Below, one piece after another: positions 10,813 through 23,453 of a stretch of DNA of 64,000 bases. Every line of letters begins with the position of its first letter. The first letter of the stretch is position 1. Location: positions 7,721,842 to 7,785,841 of the forward strand of contig SSNP01000007.1 in the NCBI GenBank assembly GCA_006937955.1, given 5' to 3'. The notes beneath the pieces are model-generated. The model was given only the letters and a program-made list of their open reading frames with translations, did no database searches and was not told where the DNA came from. Source of the DNA: Pachypanchax playfairii (lineage: Eukaryota; Chordata; Actinopteri; Cyprinodontiformes; Aplocheilidae). Position numbers and translations under genes: made by a program.

Positions 10813-13800
10813 TTACCTTGTCAAACAGAAATCGTGACACTCTGGATCTGCTTCAGTCACAGCACAAAGGCATCGTCGTGTTTTGGGCCTGTCACCTTCA
10901 TACGCTTGTTCAACAGCAGCTCGTCTCCTTCTCTGTGGTCCTCTATAGCTGGACATACCGTACGGCACAGTGCGTCTAAAGAACGGGGACATAACGGAGG
11001 TCAGCTTTAAATGTTACTGAAATTAATCATGTTTGTTAAGTTTGATGGAACTAAAACGAACAAAAGGATGTTTGTAGCCATAAGCTAATTTGTCACACCA
11101 GTCACCAGATTGGTTTTTCATTTGATATAAAACACTAAAAACCCACTTTAGCATCTAGAAATTAATTTAGTAACATTATAAAAACAGAAGAAAAGGTAGC
11201 AGACTTTCATAAATATAGCTGGTTGGTTTTTTTTAAAGTATTTTCATGATAAAATAACCGATGGGCTCAGACGGTCGAGGTTAAACATCCAGACCAGAGA
11301 TGTTGGTCAAGCCTAACAACCATGATTGATAAATAGCAATAAACTTTAACACATTGCGTCAGAAAGACCATAACTACAGTATGTGGACTGTTCTTGCCAG
11401 TTTTCTCATCTGGATGTCCATTTTCAAGCTGTCAGACTGCCATTTGTTTCTCTTTTTGTCTCATCTGTTTTCAACCATCTGTGAATTATTCGGTCTAAAG
11501 AAAAGAAAATCAAAAGTGTTTGTGGGTTATGGTGTCATAAAGGTCAAAAAGACGAAAGATAATCCCAGTAAGGGCTCTACTGAAAGGTCTGCCTGTGAGG
11601 GGGAATGGGCTACATTTGTCACTTGGAATAAAAGATCAACTGAGAGATGAATAGCTTTTCTATGTGGACTTGTCAGAAAATGTCAGATTGTCTGCTGCCT
11701 GTGTCTGATTGAATACCCACAGTGCTGCTGACATCTTGCCTGTTGCTTCCACTTTGTCTTGCCTGCTACTCTTTGCAACACTATACCTGATTGTCCTCAG
11801 GGTGAAATACCTTATAACTTTCTATCTGTTCAGCCTGTGTCAATGTTAATGCTTCATATATCACTAGGGGATCTGGAAATGTAAGTGGAGAGCAATTACC
11901 AGATGATGAAGGATGGGTTTAAAGGAAGTATATGGGTTGTTGTTTTTTTACAATATCTGTTGCTGAGAACTCATTTCACATGTACATACAAATACTTAGA
12001 ATGATCTGTAACCACAATCTTGTCAGCAGGACTAAAGGAACAACTTCAGTAGATTAAATGTAATATGTGGGAGGGAGGTGACGTCCTCCTTTTGTGCTTT
12101 CTACTGAGTTTGAGTAACACTTTAACTAAAAAAGCTTTTTTTTTAATTAAACTATATCTTTGATATTACTTCAAAAGTCCTCACAGAGGATAATTCTTAA
12201 TTTTACAACTTGTATATTGAATTTGTTGTTTATTCCTTTACTTCATTTGGTATTTCAAGTATGTCAATTTGTCCCGACATGCTATGCAGTAATAAAGAGA
12301 GTTGTTTATCCGAGACAGCCTGCAGCAATTTTGGCACAAGAAGACAGGAAAAATGAATTCTTTACTGCTTTCTTGCTTAGGATGTGGTTCAAATGTGTCA
12401 GTCCTGACAAAAAGGTGTTAGAAGTTATATTTAATGCATTATTACTCGTTTGCGGTGTACCTTTGTGCATGCTGCACCTTATGGATGTGCCAACTGTGAT
12501 ATAACGCTACATTTTAGATGCCAGCTTAGTCTCTGGTTCCTGGACATTCCAGGTTGGTTTTGTGGTTAAAATGACTTTCACCATTAATAGTAACAACTTC
12601 ATTATGTTGGGCTTCTGTTGTTTTATCAGAAGCCATGACAAGTCTATCAATCTTCATTCAAATGAATTTAATTTACAAACTTACAGCACAACATGAGGCA
12701 CAATATTGGCAATTAAAACTTTGCAATTTAAAATCTATTTTGAAGCAGATGATGAATTTACTTTATTCTCACTTTACGACTCAGATTGTATCAGTTTATG
12801 TCAGCATCTGCTGTATTGTTCAGATGTTTTAAGCAACTAAGATCTTTAAGGTTTTTATTTTTCGAGCCAAGAAATAAATCAGCATGAGAGTAGAAAAAGT
12901 AGCTTCAGCCAAGTTTAAGAAGCTCATTTTACATGTTTAATCCTGCAGAATAAGGATAGATTCCATTATTTATAAGGATGCTCACTTTTTGTATATATTT
13001 TCCCAAATGTCTTGCGGCAGATCTTTACACTGTCTATGTTTCATAAAACGGATTTTTTTTTCTACACACTTTTATTGCCTCAGGTATCAGATGGCAAGGT
13101 AGTTGTTTCATCATCAATAAATTGGATCCAGCTCTCTTTATTCTGCTTCTTTCAACTTAAAGCTCAACGTCACTGCAAAAACAATCGATCCAGATGATTT
13201 GGTGTAATAACCCAACACATAAAGACGTGTTCTGTTTGATGGACCAGATAGTATCCGCATGATGGCTGCTGTCTCCACTTCTCTGATTTCAAACTGCAGT
13301 AAGACGAGTTGCTCTGTCGGACTTGCCGTCACTTGATCTAACTGAGTCTGGCGCCTTCGGGCGTGTGACTAGAAAACAGTTCATTTTCTTGATTGAATAA
13401 ACAGTTTCTCTTTGAGTTGCGCAAACACTCCACGGACCAGTCGGATCATTAATTGTTTCACTGTAAACCCCCGTTTGACATTTTGGCGTGAGCTTGTCCG
13501 CAGATGATCGTGCGTAAATCTGCGCGCCCTGCGTTAACCCAACGTGCCCCAAATCAACCAATTATCAGTAGCCAGATTGTTTAACGAAGCGTGTCTTACT
13601 CAGGGGTGTTAATCCAGATGATATCCAGGTGGCAGTAGTACACGCACTCTTTGTCCGTGTAGGAATAGCAGGTGCAGCGTTTTTGCCTGGACTTTGCAGT
13701 GTCAGGCAGGCGTGAACGCACCGGAGCCCCCGGGAGGCTCCTGGAGGGGCTCTCGGATTTCACGTGGAACATCGAAACACCTTTATTAGAAAGCATCAAA

Positions 13801-13932
13801 AAGGAGCTAAACAATGAAACAGTCAAAAGAGAAATTGATACAAATGCACATAAAAAATCAGGTAAATAACTTACCTTGTAAAACAATCAGCGTCAGCACT
13901 ACAAACATGCTTTTTGCGAGGAAGGGCTGCAT
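10813..13932 (-). CDS. edn3: preproendothelin-3
   Basis: Precursor of the secreted vasoactive and neural-crest peptide endothelin-3, ligand of endothelin receptor B. Exons on the minus strand: 13932-13875, 13780-13600, 10975-10817 (or to a stop at 10813). Exon 1 encodes a signal peptide (MQPFLAKSMFVVLTLIVLQG). Exon 2 carries the furin site RQKR (residues 51-54) and the mature 21-residue peptide (55-75) with cysteines at 55, 57, 65 and 69 and the invariant tail CHLDIIW; the W-I bond is the converting-enzyme site. Exon 3 holds RTVPYG and the endothelin-like repeat CLCAVTEADPECHDFC preceded by KTRR. The CTCYSYTDKECVYYCH core is closest to endothelin-3, and linkage to phactr3/sycp2 agrees. Total is 133 residues if it ends after CLTR, shorter than human EDN3 (238); later exons might instead lie downstream or in the gap. 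Confidence 0.92.
10976..13599 (-). other. edn3: edn3 intron 2
   Basis: A 2.6-kb intron between the mature-peptide exon and the endothelin-like-repeat exon. It has no supported gene inside; open frames at 11354-11650 and 12160-12504 on the other strand are unrecognised and probably chance. Confidence 0.7.
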
Positions 13933-15308
13933 CTTTGTCACATCAGATATTCCCAGAATTAATCATCGTCCAAAGAGATTGCACATCCATTTATTGAGGT
14001 ATAAGTCCTTGTGGAGCTCACATGGTTCACGCAAAAATGATAATAATAAATAAATAGCAACCAGATTCACGGGTATTTGTTCTCTCTCTTAAAATGATGT
14101 CAAAACTCCTACCTGTAATCAACGCACTAAAGTCAAATGAATCCTTTCTTTTCTTTCTTTATTGCTAGTCACAATTCTTTTTTTAACACTACTATGATTG
14201 TGATCTTTCCCCAAATAGAAGAGCTGTGATCCTTGGTGTCACTCCTCAGTCTAAAAAGCCCAAATCAAAGGTGTCCTGTAAGGCTGTGGAGAGGAAGAGG
14301 TACACACCCACACCCCCCCTGTTCCACTCCTGGGTTCATGTGTCACATGCTGCAGCAGCAGACTGCGCTGCTCATGAAGCATACAAAATTAGTTTTGATG
14401 TCCATGGCTAAACTTCAAAAGATGTGTTAAAAGCTTTACTTTGCAAAACTAAACAGAGACTTCTTGAAATGATGGATTTGAAAGTAATTTAAAGTTTTTT
14501 TCATTACATGGTTGCTCATGTTTTGGTGTTGGGTTATACCCACAAACTACAGCTGGACAGGTAAATCCAGTATTTGGTGGTTTGTTAGTACTACATCTTC
14601 CATGTTGAAAATCTAGCTTTAACCTTTTTTTTTTTCACAGAACATCAAAACCGATGTTGAGAAAAGTGTTGGACCTCTTGAATAGAGCTAGAAAGACTTT
14701 AATTGTACCATAGCTGTGATACAGTCTGACACTGATTAAACTCTGCATAAGAAAACCATCATCACTCAGCAGAAATCGTTTTTACTTTTCTCTCATTTGA
14801 ATTTATAGAGTGATATAACATCTGGGTAGAATAAAGGGTGGGACTACAGCTGGTAAGTGTTCTAACTTCAAAAAAAAATCTCACCCACTCGTGATTCCTT
14901 TCACTGAATTCCTTTACGTTCTGTCAAGAAGATTGCACATCTTTTTAAAAAAATGACTTTGACTGCTTTAAAACTGTAAAATGTGCCTTTACATTCACAG
15001 CAGCATCAAATCTCAGAGGACCACTAGATCCCTTTCTGGTAAGAAGACACAAGACACGTATTACTCTTTGCACCTGCAGAGTTCTAAAGCTAACCACTGT
15101 GGACAGGTGGAACAAAAATGAACGTCTTTCTTTAACGGATGCGGCAGCTCATAATCCAAGGCAGATCCTCTCATGTGTCAGACAGAAATGAGGTGGTGGT
15201 ATTACACCATGACCTCTGATCAAGGAAACACAGCCAAGGTATCCAGCGTGCTTTTGATCCACAAAGGAAGGTGGTGAACTTACTCAACTTCGCCAACAAA
15301 AAAAAAAA

Positions 15309-15365
<57 letters not shown>

Positions 15366-18300
15366 ATTGCTGTTTTTTTACTGCAAGCTCCAGAGGTCAA
15401 GATGTCAACAATTCCCTTGTACCTGAATATAAATGCACATTTAGATGAGGAACTACTTTCTCCCTCTTCATAAGTTAAAGGTGTGTTACGATTTATCAAA
15501 TTACATGTGAACGTATGCATCCATTCATTTGTTGTTGACGCTTCTGGAGGTGTTTCATGGGAATCTCTACTTCACTAATTTACACAAATTCATCAGATAA
15601 ATTAAGTAGGAGTACCTTATTAAAATACTGCCGGTGATGCAGGTTGTGAACGTAGAAAATCTGGTGGGAAACTACGCTCAAATCAACATTATGAAAACAA
15701 GCTCACCTCACTGAACTCCAATTTCCCTTCGTTGTGCAGCTCCTTTGGGGATTATTACTCTCAAACATCAGGCTGACACACAGCCTGCAACACATTATAA
15801 AAGAGGAAACCTATTAAACCAATCAGATTTACTTTATCAACCATGTCTGACCATATGACTGTCTCACTTATGGAAATAATTAGCCAGAGATTAAAGAATT
15901 GCAGGGTGGAAACACAAGTTCCTTATGGTCAAGCACAGAAACACACATGCGTTGTACATTTTTGTGTAACAAATGCGCTCATGAAAAAGAATCGAGCCTA
16001 TTAGCATAATATTTTCTCAAACAATTTACTTTCCCACTCTTTGGATTACATACAATAAGTGTCCTGGATTTATACTCTGCTATTGAAGCATCCACTGAAG
16101 CCAAATCTGTCTGACTTATGAATGCCCCCTGGTCCCCTCCCAAATTCCCTAAAGCTAAGGTTTTGTGCCATACCCAAGTCCTCTGGCACGATCCCCAAGC
16201 TGGGAAACAGAGAAAATTCCAGATAAATTAAAACCACATTCTGTTTTCTTTCTCCTGACCAGAATTGTGAAGACAGAAAGCTATCAGAACGCTGACAGCG
16301 TGTGGGTTCAGCGGTCTCAGGATGTGTGCATGTGCCGTGAAGGACCTCTCGCAGCCTTGTCTACTGAATTTTATGTTCCTGTGTGGGTTCATTGTTGGTT
16401 ATTTATCTAAAGTGGAAAGTCAAAACAATACAATCATGGAACCAAATCTCCTTGGATAAACTTGTTTTGGCATCACTAAACAAGACAATTAAAAAGATTG
16501 AGGTTGGGAAACTAAACAGCACACCTCCTTCTGTTTGACATTTTTCATTATTTTCTTGCTACATAGTTCCACAAACTCTAATTCTTTAATTCTTTATCTT
16601 TTACCGTTCATGCAGTCATAAGAATCAGTCCCTGATATACCGGGTTTCTCATACGTAAACTATTGTTTGTCTTCATCAGCTCAGACACGTACTTTTGCAG
16701 CACACCGCAAGTACTCTGTGTTCAATTAGCCACCAAGTTCTTCTTGTGAGGTGCTGATTATATTTGCCCTTTCAGCAGAGAAAATCTCTTCACGATGAAC
16801 CGGGAAAAGTTGGGGAATGTAAGACGTTTCAGAAGTTTCCCCAGCTACTGCTTTGACCTGTTTTTCTGGGCTTCTTCTCAGGTTTCATTGCAAAACGTAT
16901 TTGTGTGCAGAGCCTGGGGATTTGCACACTCATTATTACTCCTGTTGCTGCTGAGGTACAGAGCAGAGAAACAACAAACAGGTGGCCTAACATATTAGAG
17001 GCTGCAGCTATGTAAGCATGTTGAAATGAAAATGATGAATCGGTGTCACATGGGGGAGGGGGCCATGCTACAGTGAATAGCAGCTTCATTACAAGACTCA
17101 AACCTGCTGATCAGCTGCTCTGAACACCCAAATTAACCATATGGGGTGTTTGATAGCAGGAAGTCTTTATAATGTCCATTTTGCACATGAATAATTTTCT
17201 CTAGTTTACTCCTTCTCATTATTCACTCTTTAGCTAAAGGATGTATCATAGCATGAGAATATACTGTCAATTAGAGCTGAACTTTCTACCAAACTAACAT
17301 GCTTCCAAGGTGAGATCTGTTACATCAACATATATTTTGGATGGATTTCAGCTGATGTCCTGGGCCCCACATGTTTCCTGGTTAGTGGTTAGTTGCCGAG
17401 GAACATGTGGTTTTCCAGGGCTGATAAATATCACCTTCTGGAAAATCTATGACCTGTGGGATACTTCACCGTAAGTGGAGGTGGAGATTTATGCAAAACA
17501 CATTAGCAGGAGAGCCAGAACTGTCAGCCAAAGCCAAATTTTAAAAAATCAACTTCAATATTGAAAATGACAATTTAAATAGGACAATAACAATTAAATT
17601 AAATGTGATTTTATTCAGAGAAGACAGGCTGCATGTTTGAAAGAAACAAACCCATTGCGGGCAGATCCTTGAAAACAATTTTCATTCCACGATACTGGCG
17701 ATGATGGGGTTGTTTTTTTCATGTTGCATAAGGGTGAGTGGTTAGCCAAAATTATTTGCGTAACATGTACAGCTTCTGCTAGAGACAGCATACTTCTGGA
17801 GGGATGCCAAAATTCTGAATCTTCCATAGAAACAAAAACAGGGAGTTTACCTCAAAATAAACAATTGTTGAAAGGTCGACCTCTGAAAGGCAACTGTGGT
17901 TTAAGGGATTTTATGGGACGGGAAAACAGAGATTTGCAAAGATTTGAAGGAATTACATGTCTTCCATAAAACAAAAAGAGACTAAACATGAAAATGGAAG
18001 CATGTTGTCATGACTGCATAAAGAAAACTGAAAAGGATAAAGTACATGTGGAAAAGGAATGAATTAATTTCTCTATTTTTTTTTTTTTTTCAAATCTATG
18101 GCCAGAATCAAGATGAAAACACAACTGATTCCATGTTTTATTGTTTGTTATTAAAAATGTGTCACATTTGGTTAGTGGTAATCCATCATCTATCAAAAAC
18201 TACTAACTACAGTGACAACACAGAATAGAAAAATCGGTTAAATCAAAGCTAATTGCAACTAGGGTTAATTTCCAATAAGTTAGTATAAAACTAAATAACT

Positions 18301-19487
18301 TCATTCATTCACACACCTGTACAGTGGTGACATGTCAAGGTTGGGTTTAGTCTCAGATAGTAGAGCTCTCACATTGCACCAGTAAAGACTAATAGTCAAA
18401 GACTTCACGCATTTAATTGTCAGTATTTTAAATTGAAGGGCTTTTCAGACTCACTCATTTAGATTTCAACAGAAATTTGAGTCAGTTCAGCTCATCTTAC
18501 ATTACTGGTTATAACAAAGTGTTTAAAAACAATATGTGTTATGCTTTTATGAACTGGAAAATTACTAAACTTCAGTGACTGAAAAAAACGTGAAACTAAT
18601 CCCATCATGATCTGACCAAACAAAAGATAATTAAAAAATTAATACTTGGAACATCTGTAGGCTTATCAATTAAAAAAAGTAATAGAGTCTGAAAATAAAC
18701 AGGCTTTAGTCTTCCAATAGAATCTGTTTGACTGTAGTTGTAAGTGAATGCATGAACATGCAGAAAAATTTGTATTTTTTTTCAATGAGTCGTACAGCCT
18801 TGAACAATGAGGCAAGATCGAAAGGTTAAGCTTAAATCAATTTTCTTTTCAAGCCAGACACGTTGATTTTGTAGTAATTTTGTCGCAGTAAATCACTGCT
18901 TTCAGTGGACAATTTGTCTGCAGGTCATTTGTTGCAAAAAGAAAACACAAATTTTGCAGTGGTTTCACTCAAGTTTAAAGATTTTCACAAGTCCTTTGTA
19001 AAAACAAGGACATGATCTGACATTAGACCTAGCTGATTTGGTTAGAAGAATAACTTTTTTAAAACTGCATGACAACTTTTGAAAATAACGTTGTAATAAA
19101 TCTTGTAGCGTTTTAGCGCCATCGCGTGTTAGTTTAGTGGTACTTCATCTGAGTAAGAAGCTGAAAAAAAATCCCGTTTCTGTTCAATTTTCACACTATA
19201 ATTAAGTGTATTTATAATATTTATTTTATACATCTAAATTCATGTTTGTAGCCTACTTTTCTGTAACATTATACTTTATTAGAATCGTTTTAACTAACAA
19301 ATCTCAATTTGTTCAGTCATTACAGTCATAAAGCGTCAGAAAACACAGACAAAAAAGTGACTAAAAATTAAAAAGAGTCAAATATACCTATATTACATTT
19401 TTGTGACGTTATATAACACGTGTGGTTAACTGAGGGTTCGGGCTCTACGGAAAGCTCTGTAGGACAATCCTCTTTGTTCGTTTTAAG
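13933..19487. other. edn3-ttll9 intergenic region (divergent promoters)
   Basis: About 5.5 kb between two divergently transcribed genes. I see a TA microsatellite at 15311-15361 and no supported exon. Regulatory elements of edn3 are likely here but cannot be picked out by eye. Confidence 0.6.
15311..15361. repeat. (TA)n microsatellite
   Basis: About 50 bases of nearly perfect TA dinucleotide repeat directly preceded by an A-rich run. Confidence 0.97.
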
Positions 19488-19501
19488 GTTACCATGACAA
19501 C
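19488..19501 (+). promoter_or_regulatory. ttll9: RFX X-box upstream of ttll9
   Basis: GTTACCATGACAAC fits the RFX X-box consensus (GTNRCC, short spacer, RGYAAC) with both half sites. It lies 106 bases before the ttll9 start codon. RFX factors drive ciliary genes, and TTLL9 is a ciliary/flagellar enzyme, so the site is well placed functionally. Binding itself is inferred. Confidence 0.6.
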
Positions 19502-19606
19502 AACTTTGTAGACGTATTTGTTAGTTTAGGATCGTGTAGCCGGTTGATTGTAAATTTTGTTGGAAATACCAGTTTAATCTTCTGCCTTTTCGCAGTGTGC
19601 GCGTCA

Positions 19607-22600
19607 ATGTCAAAGAACAAGGTAAAAACACCTGAAATACAGCCGCTTGCTTAGTTTGCTAAAGTTCGGCTTTATCATTAAATATCTAAATATTATATTT
19701 TAATGACTACACTAAGTTCAAGTATTAAAAGTAACAATATTTCATGCAAACTCATGTTTGAAAGAAATATTTTACATGTAAAGTTTATTTACACAGAGAT
19801 TTTGTCGAGATATTTTCTGTCCAACTTTAGCTAAATGTTTTGGATTTATTTCTCCATTTACTTTTTTTTGTAAGATTACATTTTTTCTCTCTTTTTTTTG
19901 GGAGGAAGGTCATTAAGAAGATAATTTAGTGAGTTTAAACTGAGAAAAAATCTTAAAATGTCTTAGAATAATACAATATTTAATATATTTATTTATTTCC
20001 CTCCAAAATAAAATGGGGGGACAGGAGAAAGACATAATAAATGATACTAGAAGTATTCACTTAAGTTATACTGAAGCACTGTATACAAGTGAATGTTCTT
20101 TGGTAATATATCCTATTTTGTTTTCTTCATCTTTGCAGACATCCGGATGCAAAGGCTCATGTGACAACAGTAAAACTGAGGAACGGTGGGTGTCGTTCTT
20201 AAAATATTCCATCTGGGATTTTAAAAATGAGCATGTAGCTGCAGTGACTGTTTCTGTGTTTCTGCAGCGAAAGACGAGGTTGTGTCCGTTACAGATGTGG
20301 CTTACTCAGAACCATACAAGACGTCCTTTCTCAAAGACCAAACTGGGTTGAAGTCAAAGAGTGAGTAAAGGAATTTATGATTGTCCATGTGGGTGTTAGC
20401 AGACGCTCCATCTCTGTCTTATCTTTGACATCCTCTCTGCTACTTACAGTGATGAAGAGTGGGACTTTAACTGGTGTGACGTGGGTTGGCTCCGAGAAAA
20501 TTTTGATCACACGTACATGGAAGAACATGTCAGGATAAACCACTTTCGCAACCATTATGAGGTGAAGCATCTCTCGGCCTTACGAGGACTACAAACTAAA
20601 GACATTTGCAGCAACAGGAATCAAGTCCTATTTTACATTTCTCTTGTTTTATAAACCAGTTGACACGTAAAAATCTCATGGTGAAAAACCTGAAAAGGTT
20701 CCAGAAAAATCTTGAAAAGGAATTTGGCTGCGAGGAGGCGTCAAAATGTGACTTTTTTCCCTGCACCTTTGTGCTGCCAAGCGAGTATCACCTGTTGGTA
20801 GAGGAGTTCAACAGAAACCCCGGCAGCACCTGGATCATGAAACCAGTGAGTTAAAGTACAACAAATGTGATTTAATACAATTATTAAATCTTTATGTTGC
20901 TCTAAGATCTTGACAGCTAATTTTTGTTTTATTTTTAGGTTGGAAAATCTCAAGGCAAAGGGATTTTCCTGTTCAGAAAACTGAAAGACATCACAGACTG
21001 GAAAAAGGTAAGACATGATTTTATTAGTGAATTGGTTCAATATTAAATAGATGAAAACCTACATTTAACATGGACACTTAATTGTATAGACTAATTATGT
21101 TGTTTTCATACAGGACAGCTCCCGCTCCGAAGAACAGAAGGATGCAGCACATGTAGAAAGCTATGTAGCACAACGCTACATAGAAAACCCTTATCTAATT
21201 AATGGTAATAAACCTGAATAAATATCTTGTGATTTAAACCCTATATGAAGAAACATCAATTGTTCACTTGTTGTGTTTTTTGTCCCCACAGGCAGGAAGT
21301 TTGACCTCAGAGTTTACGTCCTGGTCACATCCGTATGTTATGAGCTTGCAATTTGCAATTTTTTATCCAAAATATTATGTTCCTGTGTAATGAAAACTGT
21401 GTGTCATACGTGCTTTTGTGTTTCAGTATGTTCCCCTGAAAGCGTGGCTTTACAGAGATGGCTTCGCCCGCTTCTCAAGCACTCGCTTTTCCCTCTGCAC
21501 CATCAGTGACAAATGTATTCCTTTTTGTGTGCCACAAATATTAATAGTCAAGTCCTGTACGGTGGTGCAGTCAGTTAGTACTGTTATCTCACAGCATGAA
21601 GGTCCTGGGTTTGATTCCCAACTGGGATCTTTGTGCACAGAGTTTGCTTGTTCCCACCCTGTGTATATATGAACCAAAAACATACATGCTAGGTGAACTG
21701 GTGACTGTGAACTGTCTATATGTGTGAGTGTGTGGGGACTCATCTCAGTGTGGCTCTGTAACCCTCACCCAGTGATCACTGAAGATCCCAGGAAAACTTC
21801 AGTCATATACCATCTTTCAAAATAGAAATAAAACAAGGTCTTTCACAGAAAAAATAAAAACAAAAAGGAAAATACATGAAATAAAACTGGGTTTAAAAAT
21901 AGACAAATAAAAGCAGCACAGGAACCTGTCACCTGGACTGACCCTGACGAGGTACACATGGCTACAGAAAGTGACTTGATATGGATGGTTCTACAGTTAT
22001 ATTTTAATATTGTTAAATACATCTTGTTTGTTGTGTTTTAAACAGACATAAAGGATTGAATTTCTGAGGCTGTTGTTCAAAAAAACATTAAGTCTCCTTA
22101 GTGCTTCTTTTCAGACATGCACCTCACCAATGTGTCCATTCAGAAAACTGCACCTGACTATAATCCTGAAAAGGTGTCCATCAAGACAACCTCAACCCTG
22201 TTTTTTTTTTTTTCTCTTTAAATAGTTCATAGCATGTTGCTGTTCATGACATTGCTGTATTTTTACATCCATAGGGCTGCAAATGGCAGATGCAGCAGCT
22301 CCGAAGATACCTGACCGCCAAGCATGGTCGAGAGGTGGTTGAAACCCTTTTTAAGGAGATGGATAACATCTTTGTCCGAAGCCTACAGAGTGTCCAAAAG
22401 GTCATTATAAATGACAAACACTGCTTTGAACTCTACGGTTATGACATTCTGTTGGACCAGAACCTGAAACCGTAAGTACCATCAAAATGCATCTTAACCG
22501 ATCCTGCACATGTCCAACAGGATTGATACCTGCAGTCAAAGTAGCACCATGCACATTGTGAATATCCTAAAGCTGATTAAATCATAATGTAACGCAGATG

Positions 22601-23453
22601 TCAACAGACTGTATCTGAGGGTTCTCAGGTCCTCTTGTGCAGGTTCAAGAAGGCTGAGTAAATGTTTCCTCCGTTTCTTGGCAGGTGGTTAATTGAGGTG
22701 AATGCCTCCCCATCACACACTCCAAGCAGTCAAGAGGATTACGAGATGAAGTGTAGACTCCTGGAGGACACTTTGAATGTTGTAGATATGGAAGGAAGGT
22801 AAAGGGTTAGTTTTCACCACACATGCTCATCTTTGTCATGAGGGAACTTGCTGTAAATATTTTTTGTACTTGCATTCATTCCAGGGATTTTAAGAGAGTT
22901 ACTTCTATTGTTTGAGATTGTGTTACCTGATAGTAAAGAACATATTGTACCTGTAAAGGTGTTCTACAATGCCATCAGGATGCTAGATAAAGGCTGTTCA
23001 AGGGATGATAAGCTCTCTGATGGATTGTTTTTCTCATTAGGCTAACTGGCAAGGAGACAAGAGTGGGAGGCTATGATCTCATGTGGAACAATGGGCCAGT
23101 CTATAGAGAGGATGCCTTCCTACAAACATTTGGCAGTTCATGTTTCCCTGCCAACACACACTTAGGTAACTTAACAAGGCAGTTACTGCAAACTTGAAGC
23201 AGAGCGAGTTCATTCTTGTAAGGTTTAAACGATTCCCAGTAAGCCACTTTGACAAACCCACTAGTAAAGTTAATATTAAATCTGATTCAATGGTCATGTT
23301 TTATAGTCTAAATTATTGTATTACTTATATATTTGTTTCTAGTAATGTGTCCTTGTTGTTTCAGGGTGTGTAAATGACAGAGAGAAGCAGCTCCTTCAGC
23401 TCCTGAAACCCTCCTCAGTTCAGAAAAAAAGTGTAAACATCCAGAATTTATAA
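19607..23453 (+). CDS. ttll9: tubulin polyglutamylase TTLL9
   Basis: Tubulin tyrosine ligase-like enzyme that adds glutamate side chains to axonemal tubulin in cilia and sperm flagella. Fourteen coding exons: 19607-19621, 20139-20185, 20268-20360, 20450-20561, 20660-20845, 20939-21007, 21114-21204, 21292-21332, 21427-21514, 22115-22173, 22275-22471, 22685-22798, 23041-23165, 23365-23453. All junctions are GT-AG and in phase, giving 441 residues against 439 in human. Diagnostic stretches are WDFNWCDVGWLRENFDHTYM, the ATP-grasp lysine segment WIMKPVGKSQGKGIFLF, RKFDLRVYVLV, the HLTN motif, and WLIEVNASPS with the metal-binding glutamate and asparagine. The C-terminal TNTHLGCVNDR...QL tail is the TTLL9 form rather than TTLL1. 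Start chosen by the short MSKNK first exon next to an X-box. It converges on fam217b. Confidence 0.94.
21555..21790 (+). repeat. tRNA-like SINE/short interspersed repeat in ttll9 intron 9
   Basis: The segment has an A-box-like GGTGGTGCAGTCAGTTAG and a B-box GGTTTGATTCC about 40 bases later, followed by the GTGAACTGGTGACTGTGAACT type body that is common in teleost dispersed repeats. A second, shorter copy of the head lies near 61.7 kb. The family name is not certain. It lies wholly within an intron. Confidence 0.65.

Noticed and set aside
12160..12504. 114-codon plus-strand frame with a hydrophobic look inside edn3 intron 2
   Set aside because: No similarity I know, hydrophobicity follows from T-rich sequence, and no neighbouring exons or transposon ends support it.
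13598..13806. Acceptor at 13807 for edn3 exon 2
   Set aside because: It would place a stop directly after the junction; the acceptor at 13781 keeps the frame into the propeptide.
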